A stretch of DNA of 64,000 nt, taken from Bradyrhizobium sp. CCGUVB4N. GTDB lineage: Bacteria; Pseudomonadota; Alphaproteobacteria; Rhizobiales; Xanthobacteraceae. Position numbers and translations under genes: made by a program. How positions within the stretch are numbered: the first letter of the stretch is position 1; every line of letters begins with the position of its first letter. The DNA lies in the NCBI RefSeq assembly GCF_024199945.1, contig NZ_JANADP010000001.1, positions 310,001 through 374,000 of the forward strand, read 5' to 3'. Below the pieces are notes generated by a model. That model did no database searches and had not been told where the DNA came from. It saw nothing but the letters and a program-made list of their open reading frames with translations. Positions 1 through 7,631 of this stretch are shown here, one piece after another.

Positions 1-88
1 GCGGCACCATTTTCCGTTTTTCGACGCGGCATCTTCCACGCCCATGATCGGCGGTCGCTCGCGCGCCTGTTGCGCCGCGAGGAATTGA

Positions 89-730
89 TCATTTGCGCTG
101 TGATGGTCGTGCCGCCTTGGGAGGATTTTCCTTCCGGCGTTTCGTATAAGCGCGCCGCGCTCGCTCGCGATTTCCGCACACCTCGCTCGAGCACCACAGC
201 CGGGTGCGGTTCGGGCTCTCATCGACATAGAACCAGCCACAGCCGGCCGCTTGGCAGCAACCAATTCGTCCCGCGTCTGTCGACGTCAGAACGGCGCTCA
301 AAGACCACAGCAACGGCCAAAGTGGTTCGCGGACATCACGCCCCGGAAGGTCGTGCAAGAACACTCCGCCGCGGTCAACAAGACCCGGCTGAGGCGGCGC
401 TTGCGAGAGAAGCTCGTTCACGAGACCTAAGTCTGGCTGCCTATTGCCGCGCAGGGCGTCACAAATCTTCCAGATATCCTGACGCAAGGACACCAGTTCT
501 GCCAGTGCCGCCGCCCCGGCGGATGGCTCCCGCTTGTCGGCCGAAATCAAACCCTCGACCGCCGACGCCGACATGATTCCGCGACGCGCGCACCATCCGA
601 GGAACGCGGCGTAATCGGGTATCAGCTCCTGCGGGTCGTCAGATGTTCGCCAGTCAAGCGTGTTCCCGAAATCCAGGCAAACGCGCCCGCCAAAAAACTG
701 CGTTGCTGCTCGGAGGGGATCCCTTGACAT
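89..730 (-). CDS. CGNR zinc-finger (ABATE domain) putative transcription regulator
   Basis: This 213-residue protein has the two-part layout of the ABATE/CGNR family. The N-terminal ABATE region starts around residue 12 (FFGGRVCLDFGNT). The C-terminal zinc finger has Cys at 158, 159, 164 and 180 and the diagnostic CGNR at 185-188, followed by an Arg/Lys-rich tail that would suit DNA contact. Family members are thought to be stress-related transcription regulators; no target is established here. It is divergent from the azlCD exporter and the two start codons nearly overlap, so control of that exporter or itself is a reasonable inference. Family assignment is firm, function is not. Confidence 0.85.
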   Translation of the reverse strand: MSRDPLRAATQFFGGRVCLDFGNTLDWRTSDDPQELIPDYAAFLGWCARRGIMSASAVEGLISADKREPSAGAAALAELVSLRQDIWKICDALRGNRQPDLGLVNELLSQAPPQPGLVDRGGVFLHDLPGRDVREPLWPLLWSLSAVLTSTDAGRIGCCQAAGCGWFYVDESPNRTRLWCSSEVCGNRERARRAYTKRRKENPPKAARPSQRK

Positions 731-752
731 GGCTGCTGCGGTCGTGGCTTAT
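724..752 (+). promoter_or_regulatory. Candidate azlC promoter overlapping the CGNR start codon
   Basis: A perfect TTGACA at 724-729 is followed 17 bases later by GCTTAT at 747-752. It sits over the CAT start codon (728-730) of the divergent CGNR gene. If used, transcription would begin near 760, which excludes the ATG at 729 as the azlC start. Sequence match only. Confidence 0.35.
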
Positions 753-755
753 CTA

Positions 756-1481
756 ATGCCCATGGCCATTATAAACGAAGCCATCCCAGCGGCAAAGGCC
801 CGCTGCTCGCGCGCCGGGTTCAGGCGTGGTTTCGTCAAGGCGTTGCCGTTCCTTCTCAGCAACGGTCTCGCGGGCGTGGTCATGGGTGTCGCCTATCGCG
901 GTGTTGGACTGGGCTTTGTTCCAGCGGTGCTGTTCAGCGTCGTTGTCTACTCCGCCACAGCGCAGGCCGTCACGCTCGGAATGTGGGCTGCGGCCCCACC
1001 AATCATACCCATGGTCATCGCGTGCGTGGCGACCAACGCACGCTATCTGGTCATGGGGGCCCACCTCCATCAACTCTTCGGCAGGCTTCGCAAGCGTATC
1101 ACGCTTCCGATCCTGTTCTTCTTGGCGGATGCGTCATGGCTGATGACGACCGCCGACGCGGAACGCAATGATGCCGATGCTGGCTATCTCCTGGGCGCGA
1201 GCGCACCGATGGCAATCGGTTGGGTGGGCGGAACAGCTTTAGGCTACGGCTTGCCTCTGCAACCTGACGGTCCACTCGCGATTGCCGCCGCGCTGTTGCC
1301 AGCCGCTTTCATCGCCACGCTGCTTCCAAGCCAGTGGCGTGGCAAGCGCTCTATACTTCCCTGGCTTTTGGCTGCCATCACCGCAGTCCTCGTCAGTCGC
1401 TTCATGGCGCCGAACTGGGCCATGCTCATCGGTGGCGCGGTCGGAACAGGATTCAGCATGTTGCGGGGGGATCATGCTTGA
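756..1481 (+). CDS. azlC: AzlC family branched-chain amino-acid exporter, large subunit
   Basis: Hydrophobic protein of about 241 residues with the AzlC arrangement: a short basic N-terminus with RAGFRRGF, then helices bearing GVVMGVAYRGVGLG and the conserved NARYLVMGAHL region, and several further membrane segments. AzlC pairs with the small AzlD subunit to export branched-chain amino acids or similar compounds across the inner membrane. The azlD frame follows with an 8-base overlap. The open frame extends to an ATG at 729, but that codon overlaps the divergent gene's start and a candidate promoter, so 756 (or 762) is preferred. No clear ribosome-binding site precedes either start. Confidence 0.85.
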   Translation: MPMAIINEAIPAAKARCSRAGFRRGFVKALPFLLSNGLAGVVMGVAYRGVGLGFVPAVLFSVVVYSATAQAVTLGMWAAAPPIIPMVIACVATNARYLVMGAHLHQLFGRLRKRITLPILFFLADASWLMTTADAERNDADAGYLLGASAPMAIGWVGGTALGYGLPLQPDGPLAIAAALLPAAFIATLLPSQWRGKRSILPWLLAAITAVLVSRFMAPNWAMLIGGAVGTGFSMLRGDHA

Positions 1482-1779
1482 TTGGCGAACTCTTGCGGCA
1501 ATCGGCGTGCTCGGCCTCGTCAGTTACGTCATGCGGTCAGGTGGGTTTCTCGCCGCCGGGCTGATGCGCGAAGACAGGACGCTCGTGACATTCTTCCGAC
1601 TGGCGCCGGGCAACCTTTTCGTCGCTTTCGTCGCGGCGGCCTGCCTCGAGGGCGGTTTTCCAAGCATCCTCGGCTGCGCCAGCGCATTCGGCGTGATGGC
1701 GGTGACCCAAAAAGAATGGGCGGCTCTGGCTGCAGGCTTTGCCACTGCCACGCTCGTCGCAATTTTTCATTCGAAGTAA
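1474..1779 (+). CDS. azlD: AzlD family transporter small subunit
   Basis: A 101-residue membrane protein with the AzlD pattern: an N-terminal helix ending in SYVMRSGGFLAAG, a middle Pro-containing segment (RLAPGNLFVAFVAAA) and a C-terminal helix. It is the expected small partner of AzlC in a two-subunit amino-acid exporter of the inner membrane. The ATG at 1474 lies inside the last codons of azlC and is preceded by a strong purine tract (GCGGGGGG, 1463-1470), so the two are almost certainly translationally coupled. The longer upstream frame is read-through of azlC and is rejected. Confidence 0.85.
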   Translation: MLDWRTLAAIGVLGLVSYVMRSGGFLAAGLMREDRTLVTFFRLAPGNLFVAFVAAACLEGGFPSILGCASAFGVMAVTQKEWAALAAGFATATLVAIFHSK

Positions 1780-1925
1780 TTCTGCTGCGCCTCGCGGCCG
1801 ACAGCCCCATCGGCGCGGATGCTGAGCTCGGCTTAAGGCGCAGGTCGGCCAGCGTGATTTCCATCACATAACCTCGCGCAGGCCTCCCGTACTGTCCCGG
1901 TCACGCAAACACGGGGAGATGTCAC

Positions 1926-2291
1926 ATGCGCAAGATCATTCTGGTTGCCGCCATGGTTCTGGTCTCTGCATCGGCTCAGGCAGGTGACCGCAGCCTGTCG
2001 CTGTCTGCGGTCACAGCCGCGCCACAAGCCACCACGACCACGCAAATCAGCGAAGTCGCCTCGGCGGTCGAAGCGCCGAAATATGTCGACCGCCCGCCGG
2101 CGATCCCGGCGGCGGAGCCCGCCGTGGCGACGGCTCCCGCCGCGACCACGACGACGGCCTCGGCGCCGCTCACGACGAGCAACCCTGCACCGAAGGCGAA
2201 GACGACGGCGAAGGCCGAAAAGCCCCGGCACAAGCGGTGGACCGAAGGGCGCATCATCGCCGAGCTGCATCGCCACGGCATCTATTGGTAA
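1926..2291 (+). CDS. Small exported hypothetical protein, Ala/Thr/Pro-rich with basic C-terminus
   Basis: A 121-residue protein with a clear signal peptide (MRKIILVAAMVLVSASAQA, cleavage near residue 20). It continues as a low-complexity Ala/Thr/Pro region of about 70 residues and ends in a compact, probably folded tail with RHKRWTEGRIIAELHRHGIYW-type composition. The tail looks like the conserved part and may be a short helical binding module; the middle part resembles a spacer. A GGGGAG tract sits 5-6 bases before the ATG. I do not recognise a characterised family. It stands alone between azlCD and a convergent deacetylase. Confidence 0.7.
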   Translation: MRKIILVAAMVLVSASAQAGDRSLSLSAVTAAPQATTTTQISEVASAVEAPKYVDRPPAIPAAEPAVATAPAATTTTASAPLTTSNPAPKAKTTAKAEKPRHKRWTEGRIIAELHRHGIYW

Positions 2292-2315
2292 TCAGCGCGA
2301 AGCTCTCGAAATAAA

Positions 2316-2338
2316 ATGGCCGGGCTGAGCCCGGCCAT
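2316..2338 (-). terminator. Hairpin terminator after the polysaccharide deacetylase
   Basis: A perfect 10-bp stem (ATGGCCGGGC / GCCCGGCCAT) with a 3-base loop. Read on the minus strand it is followed by TTTTATTT, so it should terminate the deacetylase transcript. On the plus strand the tail is poor in T, so it is at best a weak terminator for the gene ending at 2291. Confidence 0.75.
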
Positions 2339-2362
2339 CATGCTTATTGAGACCCGACGCGC

Positions 2363-3430
2363 CTAGCGCTGCGAGACCGTCTGCACCACGCTCGACACCG
2401 GGCGCGCGTTCGTCGCATTGGTCGCCGGCACCTTCAATTCCTTGAGCACGGCTTCGTCATACTCGGGCAGCGAGTCGAACGTCGTCTTCGCCTTGATCTG
2501 CACGACCTTGTAGCCGCCGGCCTTGAGACGGGCGAGCAGCGTCGGCAGCGCTTCGCCGGTGCGCTTCTGGAAGTCGTGCATCAGGATGATGCCCTTGCCG
2601 AGCTTGTCGAGCTTGGTCATCACGTTGCTGATGATCTTGTCCGGCGTGCTCTCCTTGCGGAAGTCGAAGGAGTCGAGGTCGGTCGAGAAAATCCCGACGT
2701 TGCGGCTGCCGAGATAGCTCACCAGCGCCGGATTCTGCTGAAGCTGCGGGAAGCGGAAGAACGGCGACGGGTTGGTGCCGAGCGCCCATTTCACCGCGCT
2801 GAAGCCCTTCTCGATCTCGTCCTTGGCCTGCTGCTCCGTCATCTTCTTGCCGTTGAGATTGAGGTGCGACCAGGTGTGCGTGCCCACCGTGTGGCCCTGG
2901 GCCAGAACCTGGCGCAGGATCTCCGGATGCCAGGTGGCGTGCTTGCCGACCGAGAAGAACAGGCCCTTGGTGCATTCATCGGCCAGGGCCTTCAGCACGG
3001 CCGGCGTGTTGTGCGGCCAGGGACTGTCGTCGAAGGTCAGCACGACCTCCTTGTCGGCCAGGAAATCGAACTGCTTGTACTGCTCGAAGCCGAAGCCCGG
3101 ACCTCCGGTCGTGTCGATCTCGACCACGCGCGCGACGCCCAAGGCATTCGGATTGGTGCAGGTCGTCGTCTGCTGAACCGGCGCCACGGCCGGTGCCGGC
3201 GCAGGTGCGGACGCTGCGGCAGGAGCGGCGGGCTTGCCCGCGAGTGCCGCCGTGGTCTCGACGTCATCCTTGGCGGCGAGCTTGGCCTGTGCCGGGAGCG
3301 GATCGGCGGCACGGGCAGCTGTTGTCTTGGGAGCGCCCTGGTCGGCGCGAGAGGAATAAAAATACCAACCCCCGGCGATCACGACCGCCGCAAGGACACT
3401 GGCCAGCATCAGGCCCAACGCATTACGCAT
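2363..3430 (-). CDS. Membrane-anchored polysaccharide deacetylase (NodB-type)
   Basis: This 355-residue protein has one N-terminal membrane anchor (residues 5-25), an Ala/Pro-rich linker to about residue 90, and a NodB/carbohydrate esterase 4 domain from about residue 125 on. Visible motifs are TFDD (132-135), the zinc-binding HTWSH (185-189), RFPQ (226-229) and LMHDF (283-287). It would remove acetyl groups from a periplasmic or envelope glycan; substrate unknown. The start at 3430 is preceded by GGAAAGAG. A frame extension to 3604 has no support. This family is general and should not be equated with nodulation NodB. Confidence 0.85.
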   Translation of the reverse strand: MRNALGLMLASVLAAVVIAGGWYFYSSRADQGAPKTTAARAADPLPAQAKLAAKDDVETTAALAGKPAAPAAASAPAPAPAVAPVQQTTTCTNPNALGVARVVEIDTTGGPGFGFEQYKQFDFLADKEVVLTFDDSPWPHNTPAVLKALADECTKGLFFSVGKHATWHPEILRQVLAQGHTVGTHTWSHLNLNGKKMTEQQAKDEIEKGFSAVKWALGTNPSPFFRFPQLQQNPALVSYLGSRNVGIFSTDLDSFDFRKESTPDKIISNVMTKLDKLGKGIILMHDFQKRTGEALPTLLARLKAGGYKVVQIKAKTTFDSLPEYDEAVLKELKVPATNATNARPVSSVVQTVSQR

Positions 3431-3683
3431 CGTTACTCTTTCCAAATACGCAACCAAACCGGCGGAATTTCCCGCGCGCCCGGTCATTAATGCGAAGGAA
3501 CAGTTAACGTGACACCAACACGACAGCGGTTGCGGAGGAATTTCAGGCCGGTGCGCCAAAGTGACCGACCTCACGGAGAGCAGGCCGCCCGTGACGGTCA
3601 TCACAGTGGAAAGGATTTTCCGGGAGCATGGTCATTCCCATCAACAACGGGCCCGCGTCCCGCGGTGCCAATGGGAGCTTCAA

Positions 3684-3992
3684 ATGACCACCTCTCTGAA
3701 CACCAAGTCCTTGACCGCCAAGATCCGCGACACCAGCCTGGCTCTGGGCTTTGCCGCCATCGTCTCGATCATCTCGACCACCTCGAGCTTCGCCTTCTCG
3801 GCCGAAGCGCAGCAGATGTGCACCGGCGATGCCTTCCGCCTGTGCTCGTCGGAGATCCCCAACATCCCGAAGATCACCGCGTGCATGATGAAGCATCGTT
3901 CGGATCTGAGCTCCGGTTGCCGCGCGGTGATGGACAAGGACCTCGCCAAGGGCGCCTCACGCAAGGTCGCTGACGCCCAGGACGGTCAGTAA
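3684..3992 (+). CDS. Secreted cysteine-rich-repeat protein (first of a pair)
   Basis: This 102-residue protein has a long signal sequence (cleavage near AEA, about residue 42). The mature part has four cysteines spaced C-x7-C-x12-C-x11-C. That pattern matches the cysteine-rich repeat known from the eukaryotic Golgi protein GLG1 (Cys_rich_FGFR family), which also occurs in small proteobacterial secreted proteins. The four Cys should form two disulfides in the periplasm; function is unknown. GGGAGC lies 5 bases before the ATG, which decides this start over the upstream frame. A second protein with nearly identical Cys spacing follows at 4174. Confidence 0.75.
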   Translation: MTTSLNTKSLTAKIRDTSLALGFAAIVSIISTTSSFAFSAEAQQMCTGDAFRLCSSEIPNIPKITACMMKHRSDLSSGCRAVMDKDLAKGASRKVADAQDGQ

Positions 3993-4040
3993 GCGCGCAA
4001 CGATCGCGTCGTTGCGTTAGTCAGCTCCCCTCGCGATGCG

Positions 4041-4059
4041 CCCCGGCGTCAAGCCGGGG
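4041..4059. terminator. GC-rich hairpin between the two Cys-rich genes
   Basis: Perfect 7-bp stem CCCCGGC / GCCGGGG with a GTCAA loop, 49 bases past the first Cys-rich gene. No T-tract follows, so it may be a weak terminator, mRNA stabiliser or half of a dispersed palindromic repeat. Confidence 0.4.
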
Positions 4060-4173
4060 CCACGCGGCGGCGCCAATCAGCCTGCAACGTCGGCCTGCCA
4101 ATAAAGCCGTTGCGGCTAGGGGATCGTCGCACTAGCTTCGCCCGCATATCTACCGGCTACGAGGCATTACGCG

Positions 4174-4389
4174 ATGACCAGATTTCTTTTCATTGTTTCT
4201 TTGGTTCTGTGCGCATCCGGCGCCTCGGCGCAGCAGCAGCCCGGCCACGACGCCTGCGCGCGCGACGTCACGCGTCATTGCCGCGCCGTGATGAACAATG
4301 GCGATAGCGCCGTGCTCGCCTGCCTGAAGCAGAACCGCACCAAGCTGAGCAAGGCCTGCGACAAGGTGCTGACGGATCACGGGCAGTAA
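4174..4389 (+). CDS. Secreted cysteine-rich-repeat protein (second of a pair)
   Basis: A 71-residue protein with a classical signal peptide (cleavage after ASA, residue 19) and a mature part of about 50 residues with four cysteines spaced C-x7-C-x13-C-x11-C. This is the same cysteine-rich repeat as in the protein encoded at 3684, here reduced to a single minimal unit with the typical LKQNRTKLSKAC ending. The two proteins are otherwise dissimilar in length and leader. Likely a periplasmic, disulfide-stabilised small protein of unknown function. It is convergent with the MFS gene, whose stop lies 3 bases away. Confidence 0.75.
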   Translation: MTRFLFIVSLVLCASGASAQQQPGHDACARDVTRHCRAVMNNGDSAVLACLKQNRTKLSKACDKVLTDHGQ

Positions 4390-4392
4390 GGC

Positions 4393-6081
4393 CTACGTGC
4401 TGCTTCCTGCCGCGGTCGCGACCACCGGCAGCACCTCGGCACTGGCGCGGTCCGGCGTTTCTTCCTTCCAGCGCACCGAACCGAACGGCCGCTCCAGCAT
4501 GCGGCGGATCCGCACCGGATCGGGACCGATGTGGAAATCGATCGCTTGCTGATGCAGCGCGCGTTCGGACTGGGTCGAACGGTTGCGCTGGCGCAGATAA
4601 TCGAACCAGGTCGGGCAGTGATAACGCTCGGTCCACAATTCCGGATCGGCGATGTCGCGCGCGATCGACCAGCCATAGGCGCCGTTGCGCTGCCGCGACA
4701 GCTGCACGTCCTGCATCACGTTGTGGAAGCCGCGGGCGTTCTCCTGGGCGACGCGATATTCGATCTCCACCACCAGCGGACCGCTGCGCCCGGTCAGTGA
4801 CAGCTTGACCTCGGGATCGGCCAGCACATCCGCGTCTTCGTTGCGGGCGCCGACGCGAGGCATCGTCAGCCAGACGCCGAGCAAGGGCGAGACCAGCATC
4901 AGGCCCGCCGCGGTCAGCAGCGCAACCTCGACGCCGGCATAGTCGGTGAGATGACCCCAGCCCCACGCGCCGATTGCGATACCGCCGGAGATCGAGGCCT
5001 GGAACGCGGCGAGCGAGCGTCCCGCGACCCAGCGCGGCGCCGAAAGCTGCACGCCGATGTTGAACAGCGCCACCGCGGCCATCCAGACCGCGCCGGCCAG
5101 CACCAGCGCGGCCGCGGTCAGCACCGGCTCGCTGCTCAAGGCAATCGCCGCCATCGCGAACGCCATCGAGATCGTGCAGGCGCGGATCGCCGCCTCGCCG
5201 CTCATGCGCTTGCGCAATTCGTGGATGTTGAGCGCGCCGACCACCGCGCCCATGCCGAAGGCGCCGAGCATGATGCCGTAGGTCTGCGCGCCGCCATGCA
5301 GGAGGTCGCGGGCCACCAGCGGCATCAGCGCCATGATGGCGCCGCCGATCAGGCCCATCACCAGCGTGCGCAGCAGCACGATCTTGATCGGCGGCGAGTT
5401 GGTGATGTAGCGGAAGCCCGACACCATGGCACGATTGAGCTTCTCCCGCGGCAGTCGCGAGGGTTCGACCACGCGCCGCCAGAGCAGCAGCACCACCAGG
5501 AGCGGCAGATAGAGGATCGCGTTGCAGGCAAAGGCCGCAACCGCGCCGAGCGAGGCGACGATGACGCCGCCCACCGCGGGACCGAAGCTGCGCGCGATGT
5601 TGTAGCTGATGCCGTTCAGCGCGACCGCCGACGGCAGGGCTTCGGGCGGCACCTGTTCGCTGACCGAGGATTGCCAGGCCGGTCCGAACAGCGCATTGCC
5701 GCTGCCGACGACGAAGCAGAAGGCCAGCAGCGCTTCCGGGGTGATGAGCTTGAGCCCGGCCAGGATGGTGAGGGCGGATGCGCCGGTCAGCGCGATCATG
5801 AGCGAGACCAGCGTCACGATGCGGCGGTCATACATGTCGGCGATGGCGCCCGCCGGCATCGAGATCAGCATGATCGGGAGCATCAGGGCGGTCTGCACCA
5901 GCGCCACCTTGTCGGCGGAAGCCGCCATCTGCGTCATCGCCCAGGCCGCACCCACGCCCTGGATCAGGAGGCCGAGATTGGAGAGCAGGCTCGCGAGCCA
6001 GATGCGCCGGAAAATCGTGTACCGCAGGGGTGCGGTGATGCCGTCGGCGGACTGTCTCTGGCGGTTCGTCTGCTCGGTCAT
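4393..6081 (-). CDS. MFS transporter, MFS_3 (EntS-like secretion effector) family
   Basis: About 562 residues. The first 410 form a 12-helix major facilitator fold with the EntS-like start FRRIWLASLLSNLGLLIQGVG and loop 2-3 MYDRR. A soluble C-terminal domain of about 150 residues follows, as in the PF05977 subfamily, and this combination fixes the family. EntS-like members export siderophores or other small molecules; the substrate here cannot be told. The start at 6081 follows GGAAGAGG; a TTG at 6093 is a weaker alternative. It is divergent from the hydrolase-P450-cyclase operon and may share its control region (6082-6217). Confidence 0.85.
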   Translation of the reverse strand: MTEQTNRQRQSADGITAPLRYTIFRRIWLASLLSNLGLLIQGVGAAWAMTQMAASADKVALVQTALMLPIMLISMPAGAIADMYDRRIVTLVSLMIALTGASALTILAGLKLITPEALLAFCFVVGSGNALFGPAWQSSVSEQVPPEALPSAVALNGISYNIARSFGPAVGGVIVASLGAVAAFACNAILYLPLLVVLLLWRRVVEPSRLPREKLNRAMVSGFRYITNSPPIKIVLLRTLVMGLIGGAIMALMPLVARDLLHGGAQTYGIMLGAFGMGAVVGALNIHELRKRMSGEAAIRACTISMAFAMAAIALSSEPVLTAAALVLAGAVWMAAVALFNIGVQLSAPRWVAGRSLAAFQASISGGIAIGAWGWGHLTDYAGVEVALLTAAGLMLVSPLLGVWLTMPRVGARNEDADVLADPEVKLSLTGRSGPLVVEIEYRVAQENARGFHNVMQDVQLSRQRNGAYGWSIARDIADPELWTERYHCPTWFDYLRQRNRSTQSERALHQQAIDFHIGPDPVRIRRMLERPFGSVRWKEETPDRASAEVLPVVATAAGSST

Positions 6082-6217
6082 ATCCTCTTCCAAGTCGTCT
6101 GGCAGAAATGGCTTCGATGATTCCGGCGTCGTCAGTGATGCCTGCGAAAGTCCTTCGCTGTCCAGTGGTTAGGCCGCTATAAGCAGTGCAAAGACGGGTT
6201 TTGCCGGGGAGGAGAAG

Positions 6218-7597
6218 ATGATGCTGTCACGACGGACGATCCTGCAGGGTGCAGGTGGCCTGGCTTTCGCGGTTGCGAACTTTCGCAGCGATGCGCTGGC
6301 GCAAACATCGTCCGCGGCCAAAGATCCCGGCAGCAACCCTGAGGTGCCGCCGATCCTGTTCGTTCACGGCAATGGCGACTACGATGCGCTGTGGATGACG
6401 ACGCTGTGGCGGATGGAATGCAACGGCATCGCGCGCGACCGGATGATGGCGATCAATTTCACCAATCCCACCGCGCGCGCCGACGATACGGTCGAGCAGG
6501 CCAACCGCTCCTCCACCGAGGATCAGCGCCGCGAGCTGGCGGCCGCCATCGCCGAGCTGAAGCGCCGCACCGGCGCGGCGCGTGTGGCGCTGGTCGGTAA
6601 TTCGCGCGGCGGCAATTCCATCCGCAACGTCATCAAGAACGGCGGCGGTGGCGATGTCAGCCACGCGGTCCTGTGCGGCACGCCCAATCACGGCGTGTTT
6701 GCGCTCGATGATCTCCTCGGCAACGAGTTCAACGGACGCGGCCCCTTCCTGAGTGGCCTGAACGGCGGCGACAGCGAGGTGACGCCCGGCACGGCTTTCC
6801 TCACCCTGCGCAGCGACGGCATGGACAAATATGCGCAACCCGATGGCCGCTTCATGGGCAAGCCGGGCGTGCCGACCAATGTCACCGCCGAGGGACCGGA
6901 GCTGAAGGGCGCGACCAATCTCGTGCTCGGCACGATCGACCATCGCGAGACGGCGTATCACCCGCGCGCCTTCCGCGAGATCTACAAGTTCATCGCCGGC
7001 CGTGAGCCTGCACGCATCGCGATCACGCCGGAGCACACCGTCCAGCTCAGCGGACTGGTCACGGGCGCGGTGGACGGCGTGCCGACCAATCGCCCGGTCG
7101 CCGGGGCGGTGGTGGAGGTCAACTATGTCGACCGCGAGAGCGGCGAGCGCAGGGGCGTGGTGCATCGCTCGACGACGGGCGCCAACGGCCGCTGGGGGGT
7201 GGCCTCGGTCGATTCCACGTCGCCGCTCGAGATCGTCCTGACGTCGCCGGACGCCCCGATCACGCACTTCTACCGTTCGCCGTTCCCGCGCTCTTCCGAC
7301 GTCGTGCATTTGCGCGCCGCGCGCCCGTTCCTTCCCGCGGACAAGGATGCCGGAGCGGTCGTGATCATGTCGCGCCCGCGCGGCTATTTCGGCCTGCCGC
7401 GCGATACCGTCCTGTTCGACGGCAAGGAGCCCGCCGACGTCCATCCGGGCGTGCCCACGGATGCGACAGCGACCTTGCGCCTTCCGGCCAGCGATGGCCG
7501 GCGTAACATCGTGGCCCAGTTCAACGAAGAACGAATTGTGGCCCGCGCCTGGCCGGCCGCCGAGAACAGGATTGCGGTTGCCGAGATGACTTATTAG
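6218..7597 (+). CDS. Tat-exported alpha/beta hydrolase with C-terminal Ig-like region
   Basis: 459 residues. A twin-arginine signal (SRRTILQGAGG, residues 4-14, cleavage near ALA-QT) is followed by an alpha/beta hydrolase with oxyanion segment LFVHGNGDYDALW and nucleophile elbow GNSRGG (Ser129). A late DHRETAYHP segment probably supplies the catalytic His. From about residue 270 the protein is beta-rich with alternating turns (VDGVPTNRPVAGAVVEV), like an Ig or carboxypeptidase-regulatory domain. It is likely a periplasmic or secreted esterase/lipase; polyester cleavage is possible but unproven. A GGGGAGGAG site precedes the ATG. P450 starts 34 bases downstream. Confidence 0.8.
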   Translation: MMLSRRTILQGAGGLAFAVANFRSDALAQTSSAAKDPGSNPEVPPILFVHGNGDYDALWMTTLWRMECNGIARDRMMAINFTNPTARADDTVEQANRSSTEDQRRELAAAIAELKRRTGAARVALVGNSRGGNSIRNVIKNGGGGDVSHAVLCGTPNHGVFALDDLLGNEFNGRGPFLSGLNGGDSEVTPGTAFLTLRSDGMDKYAQPDGRFMGKPGVPTNVTAEGPELKGATNLVLGTIDHRETAYHPRAFREIYKFIAGREPARIAITPEHTVQLSGLVTGAVDGVPTNRPVAGAVVEVNYVDRESGERRGVVHRSTTGANGRWGVASVDSTSPLEIVLTSPDAPITHFYRSPFPRSSDVVHLRAARPFLPADKDAGAVVIMSRPRGYFGLPRDTVLFDGKEPADVHPGVPTDATATLRLPASDGRRNIVAQFNEERIVARAWPAAENRIAVAEMTY

Positions 7598-7631
7598 CTA
7601 ATTGCCTGCGTCGTATCTGCGGGAGAGAGCC

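Noticed and set aside
2363..3430. Nodulation gene nodB
   Set aside because: General deacetylase motifs with a membrane anchor and no other nod genes or nod box nearby.
4951..6120. 389-residue plus-strand frame opposite the MFS gene
   Set aside because: Extreme Arg/Ala/Gln composition, no family features, MFS protein intact on the other strand.
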